The notes below the pieces were generated by a model. The model was not told the origin of the DNA and ran no database searches. It saw only the letters and a program-made list of their open reading frames with translations. Shown piece by piece: positions 1 to 10,084 of a stretch of DNA of 53,568 nucleotides; within the stretch, counting starts at the first letter, position 1, and each line of letters starts with the position of its first letter. The translations under genes were made by a program, and so were the position numbers. This DNA comes from Acidobacteriaceae bacterium. GTDB lineage: Bacteria; Acidobacteriota; Terriglobia; Terriglobales; Acidobacteriaceae. Location: contig PKUV01000013.1 of NCBI GenBank assembly GCA_003131315.1, positions 1 to 53,568 on the forward strand, in the 5' to 3' direction.

Positions 1-22
1 GTTCAAATTTTTCTTTCGCCAT
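1..22 (-). CDS. tuf: Elongation factor Tu, first codons only (partial)
   Basis: On the minus strand the first seven codons read MAKEKFE, the usual start of bacterial EF-Tu, and the frame runs off the window edge. An ATG at 20-22 is preceded by a GGAG-like ribosome-binding site about four bases upstream. EF-Tu delivers aminoacyl-tRNA to the ribosome. Its place directly after fusA matches the classic str operon order rpsL-rpsG-fusA-tuf, which is the main reason for the call despite the very short visible piece. Confidence 0.8.
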
Positions 23-104
23 TGCTCTCCGCTCCGTCGTTCATCCCTACTGGGGCTGATGCTCAGTTTGTTTCCGCTGTTTCAGCGAACCATCCACTGC
101 AAAC

Positions 105-2198
<2,094 letters not shown>

Positions 2199-2229
2199 GG
2201 CTCTTAACTCTTTCCAGGGCTCCGAAAAT

Positions 2230-2302
2230 CAGCTTTTAGCTCTTGGCCTTTAGCAAAACCAGCTCTGAACAAGCTAAGAGCCAACAGCTAAAGGCTAACG
2301 GC
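2230..2302. repeat. Word-repeat palindrome (TTAGCTCTT type)
   Basis: Between fusA and rpsG. Left arm 2230-2254 reads as repeats of TTAGCTCTTGGC-like words; right arm 2271-2302 carries the inverted words (GCTAAGAGCC, AGCTAAAGGC). The two can fold into a long imperfect hairpin with a short loop. A related one-armed copy lies at 49582-49626. Confidence 0.75.
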
Positions 2303-2305
2303 TGT

Positions 2306-2788
<483 letters not shown>

Positions 2789-2810
2789 TCAGCTTTAATT
2801 TCGCAGCGCG

Positions 2811-2845
2811 TCACTGGCAACTGGCCACTGACCACTGGCAACTGT
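2811..2845. repeat. Tandem words of CAACTGGCCACTGACC type
   Basis: Gap between rpsL and rpsG. The words CACTGGCAACTGG, CCACTGACCACTGG and CAACTG follow each other and run up to the rpsL stop codon. This is another member of the different-word, same-style repeat class seen in many gaps of this window. Confidence 0.6.
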
Positions 2846-2847
2846 TT

Positions 2848-3225
2848 CTACGCTTTCTTCGCGCGCTTGGTGCCGTACTTCGAGCGCCCCTGGTTGCGGC
2901 CCGCAACGCCGGTCGCGTCGAGCGTTCCGCGGACCACGTGATAACGCACGCCCGGCAGATCCTTCACGCGGCCCCCGCGGATCAGCACAATCGAGTGCTC
3001 CTGCAGGTTATGGCCAACGCCCGGGATATACGTCGTCACTTCGATTCCATTCGTCAGGCGGACGCGCGCCACTTTGCGCAGCGCCGAGTTCGGCTTCTTC
3101 GGCGTCTGGGTATACACGCGCGTGCACACTCCACGCTTCTGCGGACACGATTGCAGAGCTGGACTCGCCGTCTTATACCGGGGCCTCTCGCGGCCAAATT
3201 TCACCAGCTGATTAAAAGTAGGCAC
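2848..3225 (-). CDS. rpsL: 30S ribosomal protein S12
   Basis: Decoding-centre protein of the 30S subunit. Hallmarks are PTFNQLV at the N-terminus, [19 protein letters not shown] and [14 protein letters not shown]. The lysines whose mutation gives streptomycin resistance in E. coli (second K of TPKKPNS, K of RVKDLPG) are the wild-type ones. I place the start at the GTG at 3225 (VPTFNQLV) because GGAG lies eight bases upstream and S12 begins there in relatives; an in-frame extension to 3249 is possible but unlikely. It is the first gene of the str operon. Confidence 0.96.
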   Translation of the reverse strand: MPTFNQLVKFGRERPRYKTASPALQSCPQKRGVCTRVYTQTPKKPNSALRKVARVRLTNGIEVTTYIPGVGHNLQEHSIVLIRGGRVKDLPGVRYHVVRGTLDATGVAGRNQGRSKYGTKRAKKA

Positions 3226-3235
3226 TCTCGCCACT

Positions 3236-3302
3236 CCCAGACGCGGCAAGCCGCGTCTCTACCGCACATTTCCGTAGAGTAGAGACGAGGCTTCCCTCGT
3301 CT
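3236..3302. repeat. GC-rich palindrome pair (GAGACGCGGCTTGCCGCGTCTC type)
   Basis: Two successive hairpins in the str leader: AGACGCGGCAAGCCGCGTCT at 3239-3258, and GAGACGAGGCTTCCCTCGTCTC at 3282-3303. The same element type occurs at 24187-24219, 33776-33800 and, decayed, at 51905-51925 and 43085-43105. Confidence 0.65.
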
Positions 3303-3608
3303 CAGGTCTGGCACGGGCTCTCTCGCCCAGCCATGCTCTCACCGCGCACCAATGCCGGTGAGAATTCGTTCAGTTTCCCGCTCAGACTAAATCGCCGACG
3401 ACGGTGACGCCACGCCTCACCCCAACCAGGTTCGGAGGCGTTCCGTTTCGTCTGCTTTCCCCTGCATAGCCTCGCGTGACTCCCAGGCTTTTACTTCATG
3501 GCCCGGGCGCAAAGGTTTTCGCAGGACGTTTCAGCGAGGGCGTCCCCGGTCCTGCTTCCAAACCGGGTACGTATTTCTTCAAAGCTCTCAAACTCGCGGA
3601 ACTGTTTG

Positions 3609-3637
3609 ATAATAACAACTAGCTTGCACATCGTCAA
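3609..3637 (-). promoter_or_regulatory. Sigma-70-type promoter of the str operon
   Basis: Minus-strand TTGACG (3632-3637), a 17-base spacer, then TATTAT (3609-3614). Both hexamers are close to consensus and spacing is ideal. The predicted start near 3602 leaves a leader of about 375 nt before rpsL. The stretch 3303-3600 holds no gene; it is leader with no S7- or S12-like binding site that I can recognise. Confidence 0.7.
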
Positions 3638-3662
3638 CCACTGTTCGACGCATCGAAAGAAC

Positions 3663-3760
3663 AAGGTTTCAAAGTTTCAAGGTTTCAGAGTTTCAAGGTC
3701 TCTAAGGTCACCACGGCCCCCTGTCCTTAGAAACTTTGCAACCTTGAAACCTTGAAACCT
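3663..3760. repeat. Word-repeat palindrome (AAGGTTTCA type)
   Basis: Left arm 3663-3706 repeats AAGGTTTCA/AAAGTTTCA; right arm 3724-3760 repeats the inverse TGAAACCTT. It ends with the shared AAGG...CCTT core near a 17-base loop. Further arrays of the same word lie at 11365-11410 and 21736-21953. Confidence 0.8.
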
Positions 3761-3780
3761 GACAGCCGACCTTCTACACT
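3752..3780 (+). promoter_or_regulatory. Promoter whose -35 lies in the word repeat
   Basis: TTGAAA (3752-3757), 17-base spacer, TACACT (3775-3780), with a predicted start near 3787 for the lipoprotein gene. The -35 hexamer is the last copy of the inverted AAGGTTTCA repeat. Confidence 0.45.
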
Positions 3781-3840
3781 GACAGTTTTCCGCCCAACAA
3801 CATTATGCTCGCGCCTGGCAAACGGACGCGAGGAGGGTTC

Positions 3841-6264
3841 ATGCATCGTTGCGGTTCCGGTTTTCTTCTTACGCTGGCCATCACCTTCGTCGTCGCCCTC
3901 ACCGGCTGCCTCGGCAAGAGCAGCAGCAACTCCGGCAACGGAGGCGTGCAATCCGTTACGCTGAGCCCCGGCAACATCATCTCCATCGACGTCGGTGGCA
4001 CTCAGTTCTTTAGCGCCACCGCCAAGAATGCCATCGGCGGCACCGTCCTCGGCGTCGACATTCAATATGTTGCTGGGGTCCCGCAAGGTACGACCGGCCC
4101 CGCGGCAATCTCGATCAACAGCAATGGGAACGCTTGCGCCGGCACCTGGGACCAGACTGGCACCATGTGCACTCCCGGCACTCCCGGAGTCGCCACCGTA
4201 ACGGCTGTCACCTCAGGCGCCAGCAGCACGCCCACTACCGTCTACGTCCACCAGCACATCGACAGCATTCAGATTAAGAACGCTGAGGCCCAGCCGCCCC
4301 AGTATGACTGTTTTTCCCAGGGACAAACCTGGCAGTTCCAGGGGATCGCGTACAGCAACAACGTGGACATCACCAATAGCGTCGGCCCCATGAACTGGTC
4401 GTCGAGCACTAGCGGCGTAGTCACTGCAACTCCCTATGTGCCCCCAAAACAGCCCAACGTGCTCAACCAGGTTCAGACCACCGCCAAGACCCCCGGTATC
4501 ACCCAGCTTTTTGCCAGCGTCTCCGGCACCACCAGCAACCCCTATCCGTACACGACATGCTTGATCCAAGCCATCTACCTCCAGATCGGGGGCCAGAACC
4601 AGGCAGGAAACTCGATCACCGTAAACAACGGCGGCAGCGTACCCATCACGGCTATCGCCGTCGATACGTTGTGCGGCACAGCCAATAGCACCCCGCTGCT
4701 CAACCCGCCCCTCACCTGGAGCACGACCAATCCTGAAGTTGCAGCCTTCAGCAGCACCACCAGCAGCTCGATAAGCAACAGTGCGACCGCCCGCAACAAC
4801 CTCGGCGGCGCCACCCTCACCGCTTCCTGCACTCCCCCAACCTGCAATATCGGAGTTCTACCCAGTCTCCCCATCTACGCCAGCGACTACGACGCGACCA
4901 ACCCTCCCCCCACAAAATGCCAGCCGCTGAACGTGACGAAAGGTTATGGCACGATCTCCGTTGACGTAACTGCTAGCCCTACCTCCAAGCCACCCACCTA
5001 CACCGCCTGGGCCGCGACCACCGACTGCCAGAACCAGCCCGGCTGCTCCAGTGCAATGTTCTCGGTGACCCCTGGGACCACCCCCATCGGCTCCATCATA
5101 GGCGTGCCCCGCACTCCCAATTCCATGATGTTCAACCATCTGTCGGCAGCGCGCGTCTACCTCGGCAGCGATCAGGGCCTGATGTTCGTCGATGTCACCG
5201 CCAGCAGCCCGGCCGTTGCCGTGGTATCCAACTCGTCGATACCCTGCAACGTTTCCTTGTGCGGCAAAGTGCTCACGATTTCGAACGATGGCAAACTGGT
5301 GGTCGTCTCCGACACAGTTTCCACCCCCAGCCAGGTCTACATCTACAACGGCAGCAGCACCACTGCCCCCGTTGACCTCATCATCCCCGGCGAAACCGCC
5401 ACCGCCGCCGCCTTCTCTCCCGACCAGTTAAAACTTTTCATCCTCACCAGCACCGGCAATATGTACGTTTACTCCACGGTCGATGCGCTCAACTCGGTTC
5501 CAATCGCGACCTCGGTAACCGACGTCGAATTCTCGGCGGACGGCAGCTTCGCCTATGTCGCGGGAACGCCTGCAAGTTCGGTGTCTGCCTTCTCGACCTG
5601 TTCCCTGCCTACCATTCCAACTGTGGACATCGGAAGTGTCACAGCGTCGAGCACGCCGTTGAAAATCTTTCCGTCACCTAACGTTCCGCCACCTTTCGTT
5701 CAGGGCGGCTTCCTGTGGGCAACGCAGAACATAATCGCTCTCGAACCACCGAACATTGAGTTCTTGACTGCACAGTTCAGGCAAGATCCGATAATTCATG
5801 ATGATCAGCTCACGTGCAATCCTCCGATCATCCCGCCCCCGCCCAACGGCTTCAGCAAAGGCGCGTCCTACAACCTCGGCCAGGGCAATTTCATTCCGCT
5901 CTACGCGCAGCTCGTTGCCGACGGCAGCGAAGTCATACTCGTCGCCAAGAATATCCACGCCGTGCTCCTCTTCAACGTGGCCAATGGCACCACCTCATCC
6001 ATCCCGCTCGCCGGCAGCGCCGACCCGCTCTCCGCCTCCGCCTCCACCGACGGAAGCCAGGTCTACGTCGCCGCCTGCGATCAGTATGACAAGGACGGCA
6101 TAACCTGCGCCGTCGGCTCCGTGCACATCATCAACACCGTCAGTGGAGGCGACCAGCAGGTCCCTTATGTCAACGTCAACAACAACGACCGCAACATGTG
6201 CAACAACGGGGGCAACCCTGCACCGCAGTGCCTCCCCAACCTCGTCGCCATCAAGCCGCAGTGA
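3841..6264 (+). CDS. Large lipoprotein with Ig-like and beta-propeller-like regions
   Basis: Predicted exported lipoprotein of 807 residues. I choose the ATG at 3841 because GGAGG lies five bases upstream and because it gives a clean lipoprotein signal (MHRCGSG, hydrophobic core, lipobox ALTGC). After a Ser/Gly/Asn linker, residues about 30-370 are low-complexity, Thr/Ser/Pro-rich beta-strand sequence resembling bacterial Ig-like (BIG2-like) domains. From about 420 there are repeated blades such as VYLGSDQGLMFVDV, VYIYNGSS and AYVAGTPASSVSAF, typical of YVTN/beta-propeller folds. Function is unknown; surface binding or adhesion is inference. It is monocistronic. Confidence 0.75.
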   Translation: MHRCGSGFLLTLAITFVVALTGCLGKSSSNSGNGGVQSVTLSPGNIISIDVGGTQFFSATAKNAIGGTVLGVDIQYVAGVPQGTTGPAAISINSNGNACAGTWDQTGTMCTPGTPGVATVTAVTSGASSTPTTVYVHQHIDSIQIKNAEAQPPQYDCFSQGQTWQFQGIAYSNNVDITNSVGPMNWSSSTSGVVTATPYVPPKQPNVLNQVQTTAKTPGITQLFASVSGTTSNPYPYTTCLIQAIYLQIGGQNQAGNSITVNNGGSVPITAIAVDTLCGTANSTPLLNPPLTWSTTNPEVAAFSSTTSSSISNSATARNNLGGATLTASCTPPTCNIGVLPSLPIYASDYDATNPPPTKCQPLNVTKGYGTISVDVTASPTSKPPTYTAWAATTDCQNQPGCSSAMFSVTPGTTPIGSIIGVPRTPNSMMFNHLSAARVYLGSDQGLMFVDVTASSPAVAVVSNSSIPCNVSLCGKVLTISNDGKLVVVSDTVSTPSQVYIYNGSSTTAPVDLIIPGETATAAAFSPDQLKLFILTSTGNMYVYSTVDALNSVPIATSVTDVEFSADGSFAYVAGTPASSVSAFSTCSLPTIPTVDIGSVTASSTPLKIFPSPNVPPPFVQGGFLWATQNIIALEPPNIEFLTAQFRQDPIIHDDQLTCNPPIIPPPPNGFSKGASYNLGQGNFIPLYAQLVADGSEVILVAKNIHAVLLFNVANGTTSSIPLAGSADPLSASASTDGSQVYVAACDQYDKDGITCAVGSVHIINTVSGGDQQVPYVNVNNNDRNMCNNGGNPAPQCLPNLVAIKPQ

Positions 6265-6291
6265 TCCCCCCGGGAAACTCTGATTAGCTCG

Positions 6292-6342
6292 TGTAGGGAC
6301 GGGCGCCCTCGCCCGTCCAGGCGGAGCGAAGCTCCGCAAAGA
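6292..6342. repeat. GC-rich palindromes (GACGGGCGCCCTCGCCCGTC type)
   Basis: Downstream of the lipoprotein: GACGGGCG-CCCT-CGCCCGTC followed directly by GCGGAGC-GAA-GCTCCGC, two strong hairpins. They may act as a transcription end or mRNA stabiliser; no T-run follows, so I do not call a terminator. Relatives occur at 20170-20255, 40394-40449, 44739-44794 and inside cca. Confidence 0.65.
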
Positions 6343-6511
6343 TTTGGGGATGGGCATAGCTTTGAAATCCTGAGCTTCTCTTTTTTCGTTTTGGATTTTG
6401 GCTAACCGTGGTGTAGGAGAACTGCACACATGAAGCAGATTCACCCGAAAAATGAACCGCCCTGCTTTTCCTGAAGACTGAAAGCTGACAGCTGAGAGCT
6501 GCCAGCCGTCT

Positions 6512-6922
6512 CTACGGCCCTACCTCTTTCCCCACACTATCCAGCACTCCATTGATAAACTGCACCGACTCTGGCGTCGAAAACTTCCGCGCAATTTCGA
6601 GCGCCTCATTAATCACCACCGCCCGCGGCGTCGCCGGATACCCCAGAAACTCCGCCACCGCTCCCCGCAGCACATTCCGGTCCACCGTCGCCATGCGGTC
6701 CATGCGCCAGTGCTGCGTGTGCTTGCCGATCAGCCCGTCGATCTCCGCCATCCGGTCGCTCGCGACGCGAAACAGGTCGTCCGCAAACCCGCGCACTTCT
6801 TCATCCACGTTGGTCCGCTCCGCCCAGAACGTCTCCCGGACAAGCTCCGGCGTCTGCTTCCCCATGTCCGCCTGAAACAGCATCTGCAGAACCAGTTCTC
6901 GGGATTTGCGTCGAGTGCCCAT
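6512..6922 (-). CDS. nusB: Transcription antitermination factor NusB
   Basis: Component of the rRNA antitermination complex that binds boxA RNA with S10 (NusE). The 136-residue all-helical product starts MGTRRKSRELVLQMLFQAD and ends with the conserved VVINEALEIARKFSTPES and FINGVLD, the standard NusB signature. It lies just after ribH on the same strand, a common bacterial pairing. The upstream region has no clear ribosome-binding site because it is made of the GTTCGC-word repeat. Confidence 0.95.
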   Translation of the reverse strand: MGTRRKSRELVLQMLFQADMGKQTPELVRETFWAERTNVDEEVRGFADDLFRVASDRMAEIDGLIGKHTQHWRMDRMATVDRNVLRGAVAEFLGYPATPRAVVINEALEIARKFSTPESVQFINGVLDSVGKEVGP

Positions 6923-7066
6923 GGTCGTCGTTCGCTGTTCGTCGTTCGCTCTTCGCTCTTAGTGTACAGGCAGGATTGCACTATGAGAGGAGTCAACGCT
7001 TCGGCTTGTTGTTCCTGCCTTTGGTTTTGCTTTTGCGAACAGCGAGCGACAAACGACGAACGACGT
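6923..7066. repeat. Word-repeat palindrome (GTCGTTCGCTGTTC type) between nusB and ribH
   Basis: Left arm 6923-6960 repeats GTTCGCTGTTCGTC-like words; the inverse words GCGAACAGCGAGCGAC and AACGACGAACGAC lie at 7035-7066. The right arm falls inside the 3' end of ribH, so it encodes the basic C-terminal tail of that protein. A one-armed relative is at 25685-25738. Confidence 0.65.
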
Positions 7067-7766
7067 TCTTGCCTTTACCAACGATGCTTTCCCGCAGGCT
7101 TGCCATCTCCACCGCCGCCAGCGCCGCCTCAAATCCCTTGTTGCCCATCTTCAACCCGGCGCGATCGATCGCCTGCTCCAGCGTCTCGCAGGTCAGCACT
7201 CCAAACGCATGAGGAACCCCAGTCTCCTGCGCCGACTGCCCAATCCCCCGAGTAACCTCATTCACGATCACGTCGTAATGCGCCGTGTCGCCGCGCAGCA
7301 GACAGCCAATGCAGAGGATCGCGTCGTACTTCTTGGTTTCTGCGAGCGTGCGGGCCGCCGAAGGAATCTCGAACGCCCCAGGCACACGAACCAGCGCGAC
7401 GTCCTTCTTTTTAGCGCCAGAGCGCAGCAGTCCGTCGTAGGCGCTCTGAAAGAGCCTTTCCGTGATGAAGGCGTTGAACCGCGAGACAACAATCGCAAAC
7501 CGCTTTCCGGCAGCGCAGAGGCTGCCTTCGATAGCAGGAACCGCTGGCGCGGGAAGACGCTCGGGTTTTATTTTTTCTTTCGTGTTTTTCTCCGCGCCTC
7601 TGTGTCTCCGTGGTGAATTCGCCCTTGATCCGCGCGAATCCCCTGTGTCCCTCTGTGTCCCCTGTGGTGAAGCCTTTGACTTACTTTCCCTTGAACTGCG
7701 CCGCCCGCTTTTCCAGAAACGCCGCAGTCCCTTCCTTCTTATCCTCGGTAGCGCAGCAAACGCCAA
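6993..7766 (-). CDS. ribH: 6,7-dimethyl-8-ribityllumazine synthase, start unclear
   Basis: Condenses the ribityl-aminouracil with dihydroxybutanone phosphate in the penultimate riboflavin step. The conserved core runs from about IEGSLCAAGKRFAIVVSRFN (near 7532) through VPGAFEIP, GCLLRGDTAHYD with the catalytic His, FGVLTCETLEQA and AGNKG-like KMGNKG. No ATG, GTG or TTG exists in frame between the core and a TTG at 7766, which lies inside the upstream enoyl-CoA hydratase gene. The 257-residue reading is therefore far longer than the usual 155-160, and residues 30-65 are translated repeat. The basic tail (KSKTKGRNNKPKR) is also repeat-derived. The true start is unresolved. Confidence 0.85.
   Translation of the reverse strand: MAFAALPRIRRKGLRRFWKSGRRSSRESKSKASPQGTQRDTGDSRGSRANSPRRHRGAEKNTKEKIKPERLPAPAVPAIEGSLCAAGKRFAIVVSRFNAFITERLFQSAYDGLLRSGAKKKDVALVRVPGAFEIPSAARTLAETKKYDAILCIGCLLRGDTAHYDVIVNEVTRGIGQSAQETGVPHAFGVLTCETLEQAIDRAGLKMGNKGFEAALAAVEMASLRESIVGKGKNVVRRLSLAVRKSKTKGRNNKPKR
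7575..7680. repeat. Word repeat of CCTCTGTGTCCC type upstream of ribH
   Basis: Words CCTCTGTGTCTCCGTGGTGAA and CCCTGTGTCCCTCTGTGTCC fill the gap between the enoyl-CoA hydratase stop and the ribH core. The same word family forms full palindromes at 9985-10056, 37148-37228 and 48189-48344. Confidence 0.65.
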
Positions 7767-8463
7767 ACAAAGTCGCCTCCAGATACAGCCCCTCGGCCAG
7801 CGTCATCTCCAACCCCTTGTTGACCGCCTCCATAGCGTACTGCACCGCCAGCGGAGCGTTGGCGACGATCTTCGCCGCAATCGCCTCGGCCCGCGGAATC
7901 AGCTCCGCCGCCGCCGTCACTTCATTCACCAGCCCAATCCGATGCGCTTCCTGCGCCGTGATCGTCTCCCCGGCCAGCACTATTTGCATCGCTAGCCCCT
8001 TGCCCACCAGACGCGGCAAACGCTGCGACCCGCCATATCCCGGAATAATTCCGAGCTTCACCTCCGGCTGCCCCAGCTTCGCGTTGTCGCTCGCCAGACG
8101 CATAGTGCAAGCCAGAGCCAGTTCGCATCCGCCGCCGAGCGCAAATCCATTGATGCACGCAATCACCGGCTTGCCCAGGTTCTCGATCAGGTCGAGCACT
8201 GACTGCCCGCGATGCGTGTACTCCTTGCCGGTGACGGCGTCATGTTTAGCCAGTTCGCCAATGTCCGCGCCCGCAATGAACGCCTTCTCGCCCGCTCCGG
8301 TCAAGATCGCCACGCGGATCGAGGCGTCGGACTTAATGTCGGTGAACGCCGCCCGCAACTCTTCCATGGTGGCCATGTTGAGCGCGTTGAGCACCTTCGG
8401 CCGGTTGACGGTGACGTAGGCGATCGAATTTTTCTTTTCGAGAAGTATGTTTTCGTAGGTCAT
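7681..8463 (-). CDS. Enoyl-CoA hydratase / crotonase family
   Basis: Hydrates trans-2-enoyl-CoA to 3-hydroxyacyl-CoA in fatty-acid or butanoate metabolism. The 260-residue length fits the crotonase family. The oxyanion-hole segment KAFIAGADIGELA, GFALGGGCELALACTMRLAS with the first catalytic Glu, and PEVKLGIIPGYGGSQRLPR with the second Glu are all intact. It sits on the same strand as 3-hydroxybutyryl-CoA dehydrogenase and thiolase further right, consistent with one catabolic module split by the toxin-antitoxin pair. Exact chain-length preference cannot be read from the sequence. Confidence 0.93.
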   Translation of the reverse strand: MTYENILLEKKNSIAYVTVNRPKVLNALNMATMEELRAAFTDIKSDASIRVAILTGAGEKAFIAGADIGELAKHDAVTGKEYTHRGQSVLDLIENLGKPVIACINGFALGGGCELALACTMRLASDNAKLGQPEVKLGIIPGYGGSQRLPRLVGKGLAMQIVLAGETITAQEAHRIGLVNEVTAAAELIPRAEAIAAKIVANAPLAVQYAMEAVNKGLEMTLAEGLYLEATLFGVCCATEDKKEGTAAFLEKRAAQFKGK

Positions 8464-8503
8464 AAAGAGTCCGCAATAATCATAGCCTACGCAAATGGAA
8501 GTA

Positions 8504-8521
8504 TGCTATACTTGTATAGCA
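8504..8521. promoter_or_regulatory. Palindromic operator over the antitoxin promoter
   Basis: Perfect inverted repeat TGCTATAC-TT-GTATAGCA. It contains a -10-like TATACT and ends 13 bases before the antitoxin ATG. This is where an RHH antitoxin would be expected to bind for autorepression. GAGGAG at 8522-8528 is the ribosome-binding site. Confidence 0.6.
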
Positions 8522-8534
8522 CGAGGAGAATGAC

Positions 8535-8759
8535 ATGCTAGCCATCCGTCTTCCCGAGACCATCGAGAAACGCCTCGACCGGCTCGCCAAGCGCACCGGT
8601 CGCACCAAGACCTACTACGCGCGTGAAGCCATCCTCCAATATCTGGACGACCTGGAAGACATCTACTTCGCCGAGAAGGCGCTGGCAGAAATCCGTTCCG
8701 GACGCAGCAAGCCGATTCCCATCGAAAAGGTAATGCGCCGCTATGGCCTGGAACGTTGA
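8535..8759 (+). CDS. RHH-type antitoxin (RelB-like)
   Basis: Small DNA-binding antitoxin of 74 residues. The N-terminus MLAIRLPETIEKRLDRLAKRTGRTKT followed by YYAREAILQYLDDLED is a ribbon-helix-helix fold as in RelB/CopG-type antitoxins. The C-terminal part would wrap the toxin. It overlaps the toxin gene by 17 bases, so the two are translationally coupled, with the antitoxin first as usual. Expected role: neutralise the toxin and repress the shared promoter through the palindrome at 8504-8521. Confidence 0.88.
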   Translation: MLAIRLPETIEKRLDRLAKRTGRTKTYYAREAILQYLDDLEDIYFAEKALAEIRSGRSKPIPIEKVMRRYGLER

Positions 8760-9012
8760 GGTTTCGCCAAGGGCCCAGAGACAACTCGACGAACTCGACA
8801 AACCCGTCGCGCGGCGTATTTCCAGGTTTCTCTACGAACGAATCGGAAAACTCGACGACCCCCGGCAGATTGGCGAGCGCCTGCAAGGGACTCTGAGTGA
8901 ATTCTGGCGGTACCGTGTCGGCGACTACCGCATCATTTGCTCTCTCGAACACGAACGCCTGGTCGTGCTCGTTCTCCGCGTCGGTCACCGCCGCGAAGTG
9001 TACAAACGCTGA
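8743..9012 (+). CDS. RelE/ParE-superfamily toxin
   Basis: Toxin of a type II pair, 89 residues. The RelE/ParE fold signatures are present: N-terminal VEVSPRAQRQLDELD, a central LQGTLSEFWRYRVGDYRIIC and the C-terminal LVVLVLRVGHRREVYKR, where the basic His-Arg cluster resembles the mRNA-cleavage site of RelE. By family knowledge it is a ribosome-dependent endoribonuclease, though ParE-like gyrase inhibition cannot be excluded from sequence alone. It overlaps the antitoxin gene. Confidence 0.88.
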   Translation: MAWNVEVSPRAQRQLDELDKPVARRISRFLYERIGKLDDPRQIGERLQGTLSEFWRYRVGDYRIICSLEHERLVVLVLRVGHRREVYKR

Positions 9013-9077
9013 AGCCTGAATAAAATCCAATTTCGCGAGCCTTTACTTCTGCAATCCGACCTCTGACCTCTGCAATC

Positions 9078-9971
9078 TCAGAACTTCCCCGCCACCGGCT
9101 TCGCCGGGTCCGAGTAATCGTAAAACCCGCGCCCCATCTTGCGCCCATACCAGCCCGCCATCACCATCCGCTTCAGCAGCGGAGGCGACGCGAAACGGCG
9201 CTCCTTAAACTCGTCATACATCACGTGCGTGATGTAATACGTCGTATCGAGGCCGACGAAATCGAGCAGCGTAAACGGGCCCATCGGATACCCACAGCCG
9301 AGCTTCATTGCGTTATCAATGTCCTCGATCGACCCCACGCCCTCTTCATACGCCCGGATCGCATCCAGCAGATACGGCACCAGCAGCCGGTTCACGATGA
9401 ACCCCGTCTTGTCCGACGTCCGCACCGGAACCTTGCCCAGCCGCTTCGCAAACTCGTAGGCCGCGTCGTACACGGCGGGAGCGGTGGCAATCGTCTTCAC
9501 CACCTCCACCAGTTTCATCAGCGGCACCGGATTAAAAAAGTGCAGCCCGATGAATCTTTCCGGCCGCTTGACCGCCGTCAGAAGCTCAGTGACGGAAATC
9601 GAAGAAGTATTCGAGGCAAAGATCGCGTCTTTTTTCACGACGGCATCGAGCGACGCATACATCTTCTTCTTCTCCTCGACGTTCTCGATGATGGCCTCGA
9701 TGACGATGTCGCAATCGGCCAGATCAGCTTTGTTAGTCGTGCCCTTCAGCCGCGCGCGAATCTCGTCTTTCTGCTGCGGAGTGATTCCGCCCTTCTCCAC
9801 CGGCCGCTCGGCAAACTTCGCCAGCGACTTCTCAATCCCGGCAAAGCCCTTGTCGAGATACTTCTGCTCGACTTCGAGCACGGTAACGTCGAATCCCGCC
9901 GTCGCGCAAACCTGCGCGATGCCGGAACCCATCAGGCCACAACCGAGAACGCCAACTTTCTTGATTTCCAT
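9078..9971 (-). CDS. 3-hydroxybutyryl-CoA dehydrogenase
   Basis: NAD-dependent oxidation of 3-hydroxyacyl-CoA to 3-ketoacyl-CoA. Rossmann motif GCGLMGSGIA at the N-terminus, SNTSSISVTEL, the catalytic-His segment GLHFFNPVPLMKLVEVV, and the C-terminal dimer region GCGYPMGPFTLLDFVGLD identify the family. I start at the ATG at 9971 (MEIKKVGVLGCG), which has AAGGA five bases upstream; five extra codons to 9986 are possible. The thiolase gene follows upstream on the same strand across a perfect-looking palindrome. Confidence 0.94.
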   Translation of the reverse strand: MEIKKVGVLGCGLMGSGIAQVCATAGFDVTVLEVEQKYLDKGFAGIEKSLAKFAERPVEKGGITPQQKDEIRARLKGTTNKADLADCDIVIEAIIENVEEKKKMYASLDAVVKKDAIFASNTSSISVTELLTAVKRPERFIGLHFFNPVPLMKLVEVVKTIATAPAVYDAAYEFAKRLGKVPVRTSDKTGFIVNRLLVPYLLDAIRAYEEGVGSIEDIDNAMKLGCGYPMGPFTLLDFVGLDTTYYITHVMYDEFKERRFASPPLLKRMVMAGWYGRKMGRGFYDYSDPAKPVAGKF

Positions 9972-9984
9972 ACGAGTCCTTTTC

Positions 9985-10056
9985 AACCACAGGGGTCACA
10001 GAGGAACACAGGAGAAACCTAGCCTTCCTCTGTGTTCCTCTGTGACCTCTGTGGTT
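9985..10056. repeat. Word-repeat palindrome (ACAGAGGAACACAGG type)
   Basis: Near-perfect hairpin: AACCACAG / CTGTGGTT outermost, then GGTCACAGAGGAACACAG paired with CTGTGTTCCTCTGTGACC around a short loop. It fills almost the whole gap between the thiolase and dehydrogenase genes. Confidence 0.85.
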
Positions 10057-10084
10057 AAGCTCTTCCTCTGCACGGCGAAGAAGC

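Noticed and set aside
6292-6342. Rho-independent terminator after the lipoprotein gene
   Set aside because: The hairpins are strong, but no T-run follows and the same sequence type is dispersed in unrelated positions.
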